A stretch of DNA of 64,000 bases from a bacterium D16-56 (lineage in GTDB: Bacteria; Bacillota; Clostridia; Lachnospirales; Lachnospiraceae). The stretch covers positions 27,980-91,979 of the forward strand of contig RAYY01000020.1 in assembly GCA_003611875.1 (NCBI GenBank). The letters are read 5' to 3'. Under the pieces are notes generated by a model. That model was not told where the DNA came from. It was given only the letters and a program-made list of their open reading frames with translations, and searched no databases. The first letter of the stretch is position 1. Each line of letters starts with the position of its first letter. Below are positions 27,016 to 36,849 of this stretch, piece by piece. A program made the position numbers and the translations under genes.

Positions 27016-28686
27016 CTATGCCTCACATGCAATCATAATGGCCGGGATCAGCTGCTTTTTCCTTGACACAACCCCAGGCAAGTCTACAAAACCGTCAGAA
27101 GAAGCTTTTCCATCCGCGGTGTCCATATGGAACGCGCCTCGTATCAGCAGCTCAGCCCCATTTCCATCGCAGAGCAGCTCCGTAGATTCCGTAAGAATAT
27201 TGGTCAGCATAAAAAACAGCATATCTACCTTGTGTTCTTCCCTTGCCTGCTTCAGGTAAGGAACCATCCGCTCCTTAAGACCTGCCAGCTCGTCTGCGTT
27301 TAAAGAACTGATCTGTGCCACCCCAAAAGATATTTTCCCGGCAGAAAACCGTTTAAAATCCTGATAAAAAATCTCCTCATCGCTCTTCCCCCTCAGATTG
27401 CTGCCTGCGGCAAACATGTCTGCCGCATACTGGTCAATCTGAAGCCCTGCCTGCTTTGCCAGGGCAAGGGCTGCAAGCTGATCGATCTGGGTGCAGGTAG
27501 GAGAGCGAAACAGCAGGGTATCCGAAATAATCGCACTGCATAAAAGTCCGGCTGTGGTCTTATCAATCTCTATGTTATTTTCATTATACATCTGATAAAT
27601 AATGGTGGCCGTACATCCTACCGGCTGATTGCGGAAAAACACTGGTGAAATAGTTTCCACGGTTCCCAGCTTATGGTGGTCAATAATTTCCAGAATTTCT
27701 GCATTTTCAATTCCTTCTACTGCCTGATTCCGCTCATTATGATCCACCAGCACGATCTGCTTCCCCTTTGCACCCAGCAGATTTCTGCGGGAGATCATCC
27801 CTTTATACCTGCCGTTCTTGTCCAGAATCGGAAAATCCCGGTGGCGCTTGCTGGTCATAACATCCTTGATCTCATCAATATAATCCGTGTCCTCAAAGGT
27901 AATCAGATTCTCCGTGCGCATAAAATAGCTGATAGGCATGCTCTGATTGATCAGACGGGCCGCCGTGTAGGTGTCATAAGGCGTAGTAAGAACCGTACAC
28001 CCCCGCTCCTGCGCCAGCTTGCGGATGGTCATGGACACTGCCGCGCCCTCGCACACAATGATGCAATCTGCCTCCATCTCAATGGCACAAAGCTGTGACT
28101 CATAACGATTGCCCAGAATAACCAGGTCGTGAGGAGAAATATAATACTCCATCATATCCGGGTTGGCAGCAGCCACCAGCACCTTTCCCTCCTGGAAATA
28201 TTCCGTGTCATCTCCCACCACCAGAGCCCCCTCCAGTGTCTCAATAATATTGCTGTATTGAGTCTTTGCCTTAGACAGGATACTGCTGTCATAAACATTC
28301 ATATAAGACTTGGTAATATCGCCTACAGTAATCAGCCCTTCCAGCGCTCCCCAGGGATTGACCGCAGGAAGAGTGACCACATTGGCATCCTGCATCAGAT
28401 TCCATGCTTTTTTCAGGGAAATGCTTCTGTCCACCCCTTTTGTCTCCCGAATATCAATATCCTTAACCTGGGTTTTCACATTCTCCACAAGCTGAGGCGC
28501 CTCCACACCGAAATAATTCAATACAAACTGTGTTTCCTCGCTGATATGGCCCGCCCGCCCCGGCTCATATTCCCTGCCTGTAGCCTGGCGTTTCAGCCGG
28601 GCATAGCAGATGGCGGAGCAAATGGAATCCGTATCCGGATTCTTATGGCCGATCACGATGGTTTTCCTTACTCTTTCCTCTGACAT
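27016..28686 (-). CDS. ppaC: Manganese-dependent inorganic pyrophosphatase with CBS and DRTGG regulatory domains (556 aa)
   Basis: Family II pyrophosphatase. The DHH catalytic half begins IGHKNPDTDSICSAICYA and continues after the insert with IVLVDHNERNQ and LEIIDHHKLG; the DHHA2 lobe is at the C-terminus. Between them (about residues 70-300) sit a CBS pair split by a DRTGG domain, the arrangement known from Clostridium perfringens, where adenine nucleotides regulate activity. Family II enzymes without the insert are about 310 aa. The ATG at 28684-28686 has GGGAGG upstream. Confidence 0.93.
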   Translation of the reverse strand: MSEERVRKTIVIGHKNPDTDSICSAICYARLKRQATGREYEPGRAGHISEETQFVLNYFGVEAPQLVENVKTQVKDIDIRETKGVDRSISLKKAWNLMQDANVVTLPAVNPWGALEGLITVGDITKSYMNVYDSSILSKAKTQYSNIIETLEGALVVGDDTEYFQEGKVLVAAANPDMMEYYISPHDLVILGNRYESQLCAIEMEADCIIVCEGAAVSMTIRKLAQERGCTVLTTPYDTYTAARLINQSMPISYFMRTENLITFEDTDYIDEIKDVMTSKRHRDFPILDKNGRYKGMISRRNLLGAKGKQIVLVDHNERNQAVEGIENAEILEIIDHHKLGTVETISPVFFRNQPVGCTATIIYQMYNENNIEIDKTTAGLLCSAIISDTLLFRSPTCTQIDQLAALALAKQAGLQIDQYAADMFAAGSNLRGKSDEEIFYQDFKRFSAGKISFGVAQISSLNADELAGLKERMVPYLKQAREEHKVDMLFFMLTNILTESTELLCDGNGAELLIRGAFHMDTADGKASSDGFVDLPGVVSRKKQLIPAIMIACEA

Positions 28687-28850
28687 AACATCCTCCCTGA
28701 CCAACACAATCTTATTATCGGATGAACCGTTACAATCTATTTACACTATGTTCATATGTTGTTCATATATTATTTTTATACTAAATGTATAGAAATTCAA
28801 AGATACAACATAGTTCACTAGTCAATTTGCACATAGATTTTTCATAATTG

Positions 28851-28877
28851 CCCCGGTTGGACGAAAGTCCTCCGGGG
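28851..28877. promoter_or_regulatory. Structured hairpin downstream of the glucokinase gene
   Basis: A CCCCGG / CCGGGG stem encloses GGAC-GAAA-GTCC, which on the plus strand is a GNRA-capped stem. It lacks a T tract on either side, so it may be a weak terminator or an RNA processing element rather than a classical terminator. Confidence 0.4.
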
Positions 28878-28904
28878 TCTCCTCATGCGGGTCTGACCGC
28901 TCCT

Positions 28905-29849
28905 TTATCCCAAAACCAGCCGTGCCGCGCCATAAATCCCGGCATCATTTCCCAGTTTGGCCAGCCCCACCTTTCCCTTATTTTTTGAGATAGGAGAATA
29001 ATGGTCGTAGTATTTCTCGATCCGATCCAGCAAAAACTGCCCGGCACGGGATACTCCGCCTCCGATTACAAACATTTCCGGATCTACCGTCATCGCCACC
29101 TGAGCCATCATCAGCCCCAGGTAATGTCCCACAAGCTCCACCACATCTAAAGCCATCTCGTCTCCTGCCTTGGCTTCATCCAGTACATCCTTTGCCGTGA
29201 TTTCGTCCCCATACCTGCGCATGGAGGAAGGCGCCGATGATCCTGCCATCTTTCTCCGTGCCTCTCTTGCTATGCCGGTGGCGCTTGCAATCTGCTCCAC
29301 GCATCCCACCCCGCCGCAATTACAGCGCTCCCACTCCTGGTCCCGCACATGAATATGTCCAATCTCTCCTCCCAGGCCATGCTTCCCGGCAACAATCTTT
29401 TCTCCGATAATCACGCCTCCGCCTACACCGGTTCCCAAAGTCACCATCACAATATCTGTATAGCCTTTGCCGCCTCCCTGCCACATCTCTCCCAAGGCCG
29501 CCACATTGGCATCATTACCGCTTACCACAAAAAGGCCGTCCAAAAGCCTGCTTAACTCCTGCTGCGGATTCAAATCCCGCCATCCCAGATTCACACAAAC
29601 CTCCACATAGCCGTCTGGCATCACCGGTCCTGGCACTCCCATGCCTGCGCCTGCTATATCGTTCCTGTCAATTCCCTTTTCCTCCAGAACCGTCTTAATG
29701 GAAGCAGCCACATCCGGCAAGATAAATTTTCCTCCCTCCTCCGTTCTGGTAGGCACCTCCCATTTATAGAGCAGCTCTCCTGCCCTTGTAAAAAGCCCCA
29801 GCTTTACACTAGTACCTCCAACGTCAATGCCAATACATATTTTTTCCAT
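28905..29849 (-). CDS. glcK: ROK-family glucokinase (314 aa)
   Basis: Phosphorylates glucose with ATP. IGIDVGGTSVKLGLF is the phosphate-1 loop, VSGNDANVAALGE the catalytic Asp region, LGTGVGGGVIIG the phosphate-2 loop, and GHIHV with the cysteine motif CNCGGVGCVEQIAS the ROK zinc site. The ATG at 29847-29849 has AGAGG upstream, and a consensus promoter lies 130 bp further up. Confidence 0.93.
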   Translation of the reverse strand: MEKICIGIDVGGTSVKLGLFTRAGELLYKWEVPTRTEEGGKFILPDVAASIKTVLEEKGIDRNDIAGAGMGVPGPVMPDGYVEVCVNLGWRDLNPQQELSRLLDGLFVVSGNDANVAALGEMWQGGGKGYTDIVMVTLGTGVGGGVIIGEKIVAGKHGLGGEIGHIHVRDQEWERCNCGGVGCVEQIASATGIAREARRKMAGSSAPSSMRRYGDEITAKDVLDEAKAGDEMALDVVELVGHYLGLMMAQVAMTVDPEMFVIGGGVSRAGQFLLDRIEKYYDHYSPISKNKGKVGLAKLGNDAGIYGAARLVLG

Positions 29850-29978
29850 GGTTTCCTCTCCCTTTCTCCTGAATAATAACAATCTTACAGCCAAGGCTTC
29901 TGCCGCAGTCCAGACAGAACCGTCCATACAGAATCAGCTTCCGCAAAACCTACGCTCCATAAGCTGTCGAATACTTGT

Positions 29979-30007
29979 AGTATAAAAGAAAGTATATTTG
30001 ATTGCAA
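29979..30007 (-). promoter_or_regulatory. Sigma-A promoter of the glucokinase gene
   Basis: TTGCAA (30002-30007) and TATACT (29979-29984) with a 17-bp spacer, immediately past the transketolase terminator. Confidence 0.65.
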
Positions 30008-30031
30008 GCAAAAGCTGGAAAAAAGACAAAA

Positions 30032-30073
30032 AGCGTCCGAACCTTCACCCTTCCAGGCCAAAGTCCGGACGCT
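30032..30073 (-). terminator. Terminator of the transketolase gene
   Basis: AGCGTCCG / CGGACGCT 8-bp stem with a 26-nt loop, followed on the minus strand by TTTTTGTCTTTTTT (30031 to 30018). Confidence 0.8.
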
Positions 30074-30135
30074 GTTTTCCTGCTGCGGTCCGCTAATACT
30101 GCTTTCCAGAATCCTCGCAAACCGCTGCTTCTTGT

Positions 30136-32127
30136 CTATAATGCTTTTGCTGCTGCCACTACATGGTCCACCGTAAATCCAAAATGCTCAAACAGCTTTC
30201 CTGACGGTGCGCTTGCCCCAAACCCATCCATGGTTATCAAAGTACCGTCCAGTCCCACATAGCGATGCCATCCAAAGCCGCTTAACGCCTCGATCGCCAC
30301 CCGCTTTCTCACGGTCCCGGGAAGCACGGACTCTTTATATTCTGCTGTCTGTTCCTCAAATACTTCCATGGAAGGCATGGAAACCACCCGCACCTTCCGC
30401 CCCTCCTTCTCAAGCTCTGCCTTGGCCTTCACAGCCAGTGCCACCTCAGAGCCGGAAGCCATTAAAATCAATTCCGGCGTTCCCTCGCAGTCACCCAGGA
30501 CATAGGCTCCCTTCTCTGCCTCCCTGCTTGTACCCTCCACAGCCGGAAGATTCTGCCGGCTCAGCACAAGAGCCGTAGGGGTCTTCTCTGATTCGACAGC
30601 GCTGCACCATGCTGCTGCCGTCTCCACCGCATCGCAGGGACGAAACACATGAAAGTTTGGAATGGAACGGAACATGGCAAGCTGCTCCACCGGCTCATGT
30701 GTAGGACCATCCTCTCCCACACCGATGCTGTCATGGGTAAACACAAAGGTAAGAGGAACCCTCATAAGCGCAGACAGCCGGGCCATGGGCTTTGTGTAAT
30801 CACTGAACACAAAGAAGGTAGCTACATAAGCCCGCATTCCTCCATGAAGCATCAGCCCGTTGCCAATCGCTGTCATGGCCAGCTCCCTCACTCCGAAATG
30901 AAGATTTCTCCCACCTGGTTCCCTGGCAGAATAATCTCCCGCTCCGCTCATAATCGTCTTATTGGACGGACCTAAGTCTGCAGAACCCCCCATAAGATTA
31001 GGCAGAACCTCCTTCAGGCGGTTTAAAATTCTTCCGGAAGCACTTCTTGTAGCCTCCGCCTTGCCGCTGCTGATCCACAAATCAGCTTCTGCTTTCAATG
31101 TCTCTGCCGCCTTTTTTGCACCTTCCCCATGGTACTGACGCCACAAAGCCTCCAGCTCAGGATATTCCCCGCAATAAGCGGCAAACATTACCTTCCAGGC
31201 TGCCTCTGTCTCTGCCTTCTCCTCAGCCGCCTGTTCAAAATGCCGGTAAACCTCCTCAGGAACATAAAAAGCTTCCGGATATTGCCACCCAAGAGTCTCT
31301 CTTAAAGCAATGACATTTTCTTCTCCCAAAGGCTCTCCATGAGAGCTTGCCTTTCCCTGCTTTGCAGGGCATCCATACCCGATCTTCGTCCGGACCGTAA
31401 TAAAAGATGGGCGGGACTGGTCTGCCTTTGCCTCCTCTATGGCCTTCCCGATGGCCTCCAGATCATTACCATCCTCTACCAAAAGGGTCTGAAAGCCAAA
31501 GGCTTCCATTCTTTTTGTCACATCCTCACCAAACACCATGTCTGTATCGCCTTCAATGGAGATCTGGTTGGAATCATAAAACACAATCAATTTGCCTAAT
31601 CCCAGAGTGCCTGCCAGAGAAAGAGCCTCAGAAGAAATTCCTTCCATCATACAGCCGTCTCCACCTAAAACATACGTATAATGATCTACCACCGGGTAAT
31701 TCTCCCGGTTAAATACCTGGGCAAGGTGACTCTCCGCAATGGCCATGCCTACTGCCATGCCAAGGCCGGCTCCCAATGGCCCTGTAGTCGCTTCCACGCC
31801 AATGGTGTGTCCATATTCAGGATGACCCGGTGTCTTAGATCCAAGCTGCCTGAACTCCATCAAATCTTCCCTTGACAATCCGCCATACCCAAACAAATGC
31901 AGCAACGAATAAAGCAGCATGGACGCATGACCGCCGGATAACACGAAACGGTCCCTGTTTTCCCACTCCGGATCTGCCGGATTGTGGCTCAAATGGTTCA
32001 TCCACAATTCATAGGCCAAAGGTGCGCAGCCTAACGGCATGCCCGGATGACCAGAATTGGCCTTTTGAATGGCATCTGCTGATAATACACGAATCGCATT
32101 CACTGACAACTTGTCTAACTGGCTCAT
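30136..32127 (-). CDS. tkt: Transketolase (663 aa)
   Basis: ThDP enzyme of the pentose phosphate pathway transferring two-carbon units. The N-terminal domain has SGHPGMPLG and the ThDP site GGDGCMMEGIS...DSNQISIEGD; the central domain has FGVRELAMTAIGNGL and the phosphate/His site THDSIGVGEDGPTHEP; the C-terminal domain is complete. Length is standard. AGGAGG precedes the ATG. Confidence 0.96.
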   Translation of the reverse strand: MSQLDKLSVNAIRVLSADAIQKANSGHPGMPLGCAPLAYELWMNHLSHNPADPEWENRDRFVLSGGHASMLLYSLLHLFGYGGLSREDLMEFRQLGSKTPGHPEYGHTIGVEATTGPLGAGLGMAVGMAIAESHLAQVFNRENYPVVDHYTYVLGGDGCMMEGISSEALSLAGTLGLGKLIVFYDSNQISIEGDTDMVFGEDVTKRMEAFGFQTLLVEDGNDLEAIGKAIEEAKADQSRPSFITVRTKIGYGCPAKQGKASSHGEPLGEENVIALRETLGWQYPEAFYVPEEVYRHFEQAAEEKAETEAAWKVMFAAYCGEYPELEALWRQYHGEGAKKAAETLKAEADLWISSGKAEATRSASGRILNRLKEVLPNLMGGSADLGPSNKTIMSGAGDYSAREPGGRNLHFGVRELAMTAIGNGLMLHGGMRAYVATFFVFSDYTKPMARLSALMRVPLTFVFTHDSIGVGEDGPTHEPVEQLAMFRSIPNFHVFRPCDAVETAAAWCSAVESEKTPTALVLSRQNLPAVEGTSREAEKGAYVLGDCEGTPELILMASGSEVALAVKAKAELEKEGRKVRVVSMPSMEVFEEQTAEYKESVLPGTVRKRVAIEALSGFGWHRYVGLDGTLITMDGFGASAPSGKLFEHFGFTVDHVVAAAKAL

Positions 32128-32167
32128 TAGTATCCTCCTGTATTCTGTATGTAAATCCAGTCAAATG

Positions 32168-33436
32168 TTACTTCAGTTTAATCTCCCGCATCTCCTGGGG
32201 ACCCATGACCAACAAAGTGTTGGGCATACGCCCTCTGCGGATCTTGGTAACTGCAAAATCAAAAACAGTATCCAGCTTCTCTACCCCTGCCATATTAAAA
32301 ACCTTGCACGAGTTATCATTATACAGAAAGATCAGTTCCTCGTCAATATCTGCGTGAACATAATCATAGGTAAATTCCTTCTCAAACACCAGGCTCCCAT
32401 CCGCCTGGTATACCTGCAGACGTTTTTCCCCCTCTCCTGTATTATTCCACAAAATGATCCCCACATACTCATCGGAATAAAATACTCCGGATATTAGATT
32501 TTCTTCCATAGAAACATCCTGAATAAGCTGAGGCTTTGCCAGGTTTTTGGAAGAAAAAAACACAGGCCCGCTGCTTCCGAACGCACAAGAATACGGCTCC
32601 TTTAAATACGCCACCCTAGGTACAACAGCCTTATCAAAAGGATCGTCAAACCCTCCTACCACCCTTGTAGGCACATTTTTTCCGATCTCGGAAAAGTCAT
32701 AAAACACTACACGGTTCTTGGCCTCCCCGCCTGATAAACGGACAAAAGAACATATCATCTGCGTTCCGTCACGAGACAGACATAGATCCAGAGGATAGCC
32801 GTCTCCCTCCATATTCGTCCTGATTTTCAGCTTTAGCTCTACGCCGTCCTTCCGGAAAAAATAAATATAGCTGGAAGTAGAATCCTCCAAAACCACTGCC
32901 GCCATTCCAAGGCCAGACACTGCCACCCTGGTAATAGGAAGGACTGTGGCCGCCTGCCCCACCTTGCCGTCCGGCCCGCAGATAATAAGCGTATTTCCCT
33001 GCTGATCCGCTATAGCCGCAAAATCACCGTTAACAGAAACTATGGGCATCTTCATCTCATAGCTTTCCGTCCATACGTTTTCCCCATGGCTGTTAATATA
33101 AGACGCCCCGTCACGAGTATACTTCAGCACATTGCTGCCAAAATCCTCATATCCTACCAGGCTCCCCTCATTCAGCGGAATCTGGCGAATGGTCTCATAG
33201 CTGGTATACCGATGGAAGCGCTGATAATAAAACCAGAACCCGGTTCCTGCCAGAATCAGCGCCAAAGCCAAAATTCCGACCGTAATTTGTCCGCGTCGAA
33301 ATTTCTTCCGGATCCTGCTGCTTTCTTCCTCATCTATCCAATTCTCCAGAGAAGAATTATCCTTTCCTGGCGTGATCATCTGGCTGCGAAGCTTTTGCTT
33401 TTTTCGCTCTCTGCTCATGGAACTCATATCACTCAT
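32168..33436 (-). CDS. Single-pass membrane protein with beta-propeller-like extracellular domain, DUF5711 type (422 aa)
   Basis: A basic cytoplasmic N-terminus of about 45 residues, one membrane segment (about 53-73, ITVGILALALILAGTGFWFY), then about 340 extracellular residues of repeating beta strands (VSVNGDFAAIADQQGNTLII, YPLDLCLSRDGTQMICSFVR), consistent with a beta propeller. The function is unknown. The ATG at 33434-33436 is preceded by AGGAG. It is followed by transketolase and preceded by the LysM protein. Confidence 0.7.
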   Translation of the reverse strand: MSDMSSMSRERKKQKLRSQMITPGKDNSSLENWIDEEESSRIRKKFRRGQITVGILALALILAGTGFWFYYQRFHRYTSYETIRQIPLNEGSLVGYEDFGSNVLKYTRDGASYINSHGENVWTESYEMKMPIVSVNGDFAAIADQQGNTLIICGPDGKVGQAATVLPITRVAVSGLGMAAVVLEDSTSSYIYFFRKDGVELKLKIRTNMEGDGYPLDLCLSRDGTQMICSFVRLSGGEAKNRVVFYDFSEIGKNVPTRVVGGFDDPFDKAVVPRVAYLKEPYSCAFGSSGPVFFSSKNLAKPQLIQDVSMEENLISGVFYSDEYVGIILWNNTGEGEKRLQVYQADGSLVFEKEFTYDYVHADIDEELIFLYNDNSCKVFNMAGVEKLDTVFDFAVTKIRRGRMPNTLLVMGPQEMREIKLK

Positions 33437-33535
33437 GGCCTTTATCTCCTGCAAATGATGCTGTAAACAGTGATGGTTCAGAATTTCAGTATACATCATC
33501 CATGAAGGTTCCGTCAACCGCTCTCATCTTCACTT

Positions 33536-35032
33536 TTATTTCACCGGCGGCAGGTACAGCTCCTGTCCGGCAGTAAGGCGGTTTTCATCCGTAATCTGGT
33601 TCCACTGGCAGATCTGAGGAAGATTGTTTACGCTATGATAGTATTCCAGGCAAATTCCATAAAGCGTATCTCCATCGCGGACAACGTGGACAATGGCATT
33701 TGCCGGCACCTGAACCGGCTCTGCTTTGGACTCCTGATCCCTTTCCATGTTTCCTGATTCCTCCGGCTGACTTATCGTCCCTGCTCCTCCGGCTGACGCA
33801 GCCTCACCTGCGGCCCCGGCTCCGCCGGATGCTCCTTCCCCTGACTGATCTGCAAGCCCGGCCCCGTCTGAGGATCTTATCTGGCCTGCTGACTCAGCAG
33901 GCATTGTCTGACCCCCTGCCATGGCTGACGATTCCTGATTCTCGGCTCCTGACGCACCTGTTCCTTCCGTCTCCTGACCAGGCTCTCCAGTGCCAGGATT
34001 CGTTTCCGATGCCTGCCCGGCCCCCTGCATGGCATCCCCCGGCAGCAGGCCTGCCGTCTGCCCTTCAGAGCCTGTCCCGCCATAACTGCCTTCTCCCCCC
34101 TGTCCCGCTACTGGCGGAAAGCTTTCCGGCTCAATCATAATCCCGTCCTTTGCAGGATACACCTCTCCCGGCACCTCCTCAAACATCAGATCTTCTCCGC
34201 CCTTTACCGAATCCTCCTTGCCAAGTAAGTCCGACCACTTCTGATTCATCCCCTCCGGCAATGCAGACGCAATGACGGATTCCATTTCCTTCATCCGGTG
34301 ATAATTATTAAACATGGCAACACCGCTTGCAAGCACCAGCACAGACAATACCCCGCATGCCATCTTCAGGCTTCCTAAAGTAGAGCTGCGCTTCCGGGCT
34401 TCTTCCTGATTGTCCTCCATCTTCTGCCGGAAATCCTGAATTACCGTGTCCTTGCTTCCCGTCTCCACCCGGCGGGCATCCTTCCTGGACACCATATAAT
34501 CCTGCATCATCTGGTTTCTTTCATAATAAATGCAGTAACCCCGCAGCTTATAGAAGCCATCCTCAGACGCCACATAGACTGCTTCCTCTCCCTCTAAGCC
34601 GCAGCTTAAATACATAAGCTGATTTTTCTCCGGAAAATACCTGCCATGCTGCTTCCAATAATTTAACGGACTTAATACCCGGTCGGGTCCGCTGCATATA
34701 AACCACCCCAGCACAGTCCTTTTGGGAAACATCTGTTCAATCGAGTGATAGGCCCGGCTCCACGCTTCTTCGGTAAATTCTATTTTTTCCCCGCCCTGAA
34801 CCACATGATCCATTTCCAGAGCGCCGTCGGCAAAAAGATACGGCATCCCTTCCTGATTTCTGGATTCTCCCAGCAAAAGGCCAACCCGCAGGTCTTGTCC
34901 ACCGGCCGGATACAGACGTTTCAGATATGTATTGACATAATCCTCCACATATAATTTTACATTCGAATCCCGCTCTCCGATCTGCCGGATATTTTTCGGC
35001 AGCTTTGGGTACGGAGCATAAATTTCTCCCAT
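33536..35032 (-). CDS. Membrane protein with degenerate MPN/JAB-like N-domain and C-terminal LysM (498 aa)
   Basis: Residues 1-135 look like an MPN (JAB) fold: in VLGWFICSGPDRVLS (107-121) the spacing matches the metalloprotease motif GWYHSHP...LS, but both His are missing, so it would be inactive. A membrane segment lies at about 226-246. A long low-complexity Gly/Ser/Glu/Pro linker (about 300-435) leads to one LysM domain (VVRDGDTLYGICLEYYHSV ... LTAGQELYLPPV) that binds peptidoglycan. The layout suggests a cytoplasmic MPN-like domain tied to the wall. The MPN call is my own pattern match. Confidence 0.7.
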   Translation of the reverse strand: MGEIYAPYPKLPKNIRQIGERDSNVKLYVEDYVNTYLKRLYPAGGQDLRVGLLLGESRNQEGMPYLFADGALEMDHVVQGGEKIEFTEEAWSRAYHSIEQMFPKRTVLGWFICSGPDRVLSPLNYWKQHGRYFPEKNQLMYLSCGLEGEEAVYVASEDGFYKLRGYCIYYERNQMMQDYMVSRKDARRVETGSKDTVIQDFRQKMEDNQEEARKRSSTLGSLKMACGVLSVLVLASGVAMFNNYHRMKEMESVIASALPEGMNQKWSDLLGKEDSVKGGEDLMFEEVPGEVYPAKDGIMIEPESFPPVAGQGGEGSYGGTGSEGQTAGLLPGDAMQGAGQASETNPGTGEPGQETEGTGASGAENQESSAMAGGQTMPAESAGQIRSSDGAGLADQSGEGASGGAGAAGEAASAGGAGTISQPEESGNMERDQESKAEPVQVPANAIVHVVRDGDTLYGICLEYYHSVNNLPQICQWNQITDENRLTAGQELYLPPVK

Positions 35033-35105
35033 ACTTTCACCCCGCTATTATAATTTCTTCCACAATATACAGATAAATCATAACACACGGAGGGTGCTGA
35101 TTTTG

Positions 35106-35705
35106 TCAAACCAAAGCTGCTCTCTCTAAAAATTGTTCGACAAGAAATACGCTTTCGCAAATATAATCTGCCATTCTCATCACCACAGACAAACGTACAC
35201 TCTGCAGCATCAGCGGGTCGTAATTCCCATAACCACCCACAATACCCGTGATAAAAATATCTCCCACTGCCTGCAGATCCTTACATACCCCTAGTCCCGG
35301 ACGCAACGCCCCTTTCCCTAATGTGATGCATCCCACATGATCCTGGTTTCCCACCGAGGCATCCACTGCTATAATTACATGATTGGGATACCGAAGCCGG
35401 ATCATAGCCATGGACTGCTCTAAATTCATGGCATGAACCGGTCGTTCCAAAGTCCCTATAATCTGAATCCGGCTCACCTGCTGCTCTTTCAATTTATATC
35501 CGGTCAAAGGCCCCAGACTGTCTCCCGTGGAACGGTCCGTGCCGATGCACAGAACTAATACCCCATTCTTTCCCTTCTCCTCCATGATGTCACAAATCAT
35601 TCCATGAAGTCTCCAGGCAAATTCTTCTGTCTCAAAGTCTCTGCCTGAATCAAAGTAATAGATTTTTCTGCCCAGCCTCCACTTTTTGCGCCAATCTGTC
35701 CTCAT
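35106..35705 (-). CDS. yyaC: Spore protease-like protein YyaC (199 aa)
   Basis: Matches the YyaC family related to the germination protease Gpr and hydrogenase maturation proteases: VLCIGTDRSTGDSLGPLTGY, VHAMNLEQSM, IIAVDASVGNQDHVG and ITLGKGALRPGLGV. YyaC genes are restricted to spore formers; the precise role is unsettled. GGGAAG precedes the ATG. Confidence 0.9.
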   Translation of the reverse strand: MRTDWRKKWRLGRKIYYFDSGRDFETEEFAWRLHGMICDIMEEKGKNGVLVLCIGTDRSTGDSLGPLTGYKLKEQQVSRIQIIGTLERPVHAMNLEQSMAMIRLRYPNHVIIAVDASVGNQDHVGCITLGKGALRPGLGVCKDLQAVGDIFITGIVGGYGNYDPLMLQSVRLSVVMRMADYICESVFLVEQFLERAALV

Positions 35706-35760
35706 ACTTCCCTGCCTGTACTTATTTTGTTATTCCTATTATAAGCACATATCAGAGATT

Positions 35761-36849
35761 TTATACCTGGCTCTTATACACCGAAATTGCTTCGCTTATA
35801 TTGGACGCTTTTTGGGCTCTCACAAGATCACATAGCTCCATAATCTTTTGAGAGTCCATAAACTCGTTCCCCAGATAAGTCCCATACTGGCTTGTGACAG
35901 AAAGCTGCTTCTCCTTTCGGTGCTGTCTGACCCTCCGAAGCTCCTGGGTCGCTCTTTGATATTCTTCCTCCTCCTGCTCCAGCTTTGCCTTATAGTTATG
36001 CTCGATCTCATCCGTAAGAATATTCTTTGTCACGGTCTCAAACGTATTGATTGCATCCTTCTGCTTTATCGTTACATCACTTAACTCCTGCTGCAGCCGT
36101 GCAATCTCATCATCAAATCTGTCCAGGTTATACAAGGACTCATTCCTGTCTTTGCGGACGGCTGTTGTGGTCTTTTGAATCTTTTTCTTGTTGGCCAGAA
36201 TCTGATCCTGGATTTTCCGTCCGTCCCGCAATGCTTCCATGTGCAGCAGCTTTGTCTTGTTGCCCACAGCCATATACCCGCCGCCCACCAGCAGAATATC
36301 CGCCAAATAGATCACCATCAGCCAGAGAGGCTTTCGCTCTGGGATCATCTGGTAAATCCCCCATGGAACCGCAAGGAAAAAAAGCAGCGCAAACACCAAA
36401 AGCGCCAAATACTCCTTTACATGACACGGAAAATACAGCGTATAGTAGAGTGTGCTCTGGCAATAGCCCGGCACATGATTCCGCTTCATCAGGCTCTTAA
36501 GCTGCAGCTTCAAATCCCGTATCTCCTCCCGAAATGCTGCCGTCTCATTGGCTATCCGCTCCTTCATGCCCTCGTTCTTCGCCTTTTCCCGTCTACTGCG
36601 GACTTTCCTTAGCTGTTCCTGAGCCTTGCTGATCTCCTTTTCATAGGCAGCTCCAATCTCGTCCCTCCGTTGCTTTACAGTCTGCTGGATGGTATCCGCC
36701 ATCCTCTTTTTTTCTTCCTCCAGACTTTTCTCCAGCCGTTCTTCCTCCTGGCTTAACTGCTCCTCCTGCTCTGCAAGCAGGGAAAGCTCGTCAAGAGCAT
36801 CCCTTGCCCCATTCAGAAATGCCAAACATTCCTCCATGGTCTGTGCCAT
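35761..36849 (-). CDS. Membrane protein with two coiled coils flanking two membrane segments (362 aa), unknown
   Basis: I do not recognise the family. Residues about 25-120 and 225-330 are heptad-rich and highly charged; two hydrophobic stretches (about 145-165 and 175-195, around LLVFALLFFLAVPWGIYQMI) form a hairpin in the membrane, so both coiled coils should face the cytoplasm. The ATG at 36847-36849 with GGAGG seven nt ahead is preferred over upstream starts. The shape resembles scaffold proteins that bind the membrane. Confidence 0.75.
   Translation of the reverse strand: MAQTMEECLAFLNGARDALDELSLLAEQEEQLSQEEERLEKSLEEEKKRMADTIQQTVKQRRDEIGAAYEKEISKAQEQLRKVRSRREKAKNEGMKERIANETAAFREEIRDLKLQLKSLMKRNHVPGYCQSTLYYTLYFPCHVKEYLALLVFALLFFLAVPWGIYQMIPERKPLWLMVIYLADILLVGGGYMAVGNKTKLLHMEALRDGRKIQDQILANKKKIQKTTTAVRKDRNESLYNLDRFDDEIARLQQELSDVTIKQKDAINTFETVTKNILTDEIEHNYKAKLEQEEEEYQRATQELRRVRQHRKEKQLSVTSQYGTYLGNEFMDSQKIMELCDLVRAQKASNISEAISVYKSQV

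Noticed and set aside
28741..28775. Repeated TTCATATGTTGTTCATATAT as a specific regulator site
   Set aside because: Two similar words occur in an AT-rich stretch upstream of ppaC, but there is no dyad or spacing that sets them apart from chance.
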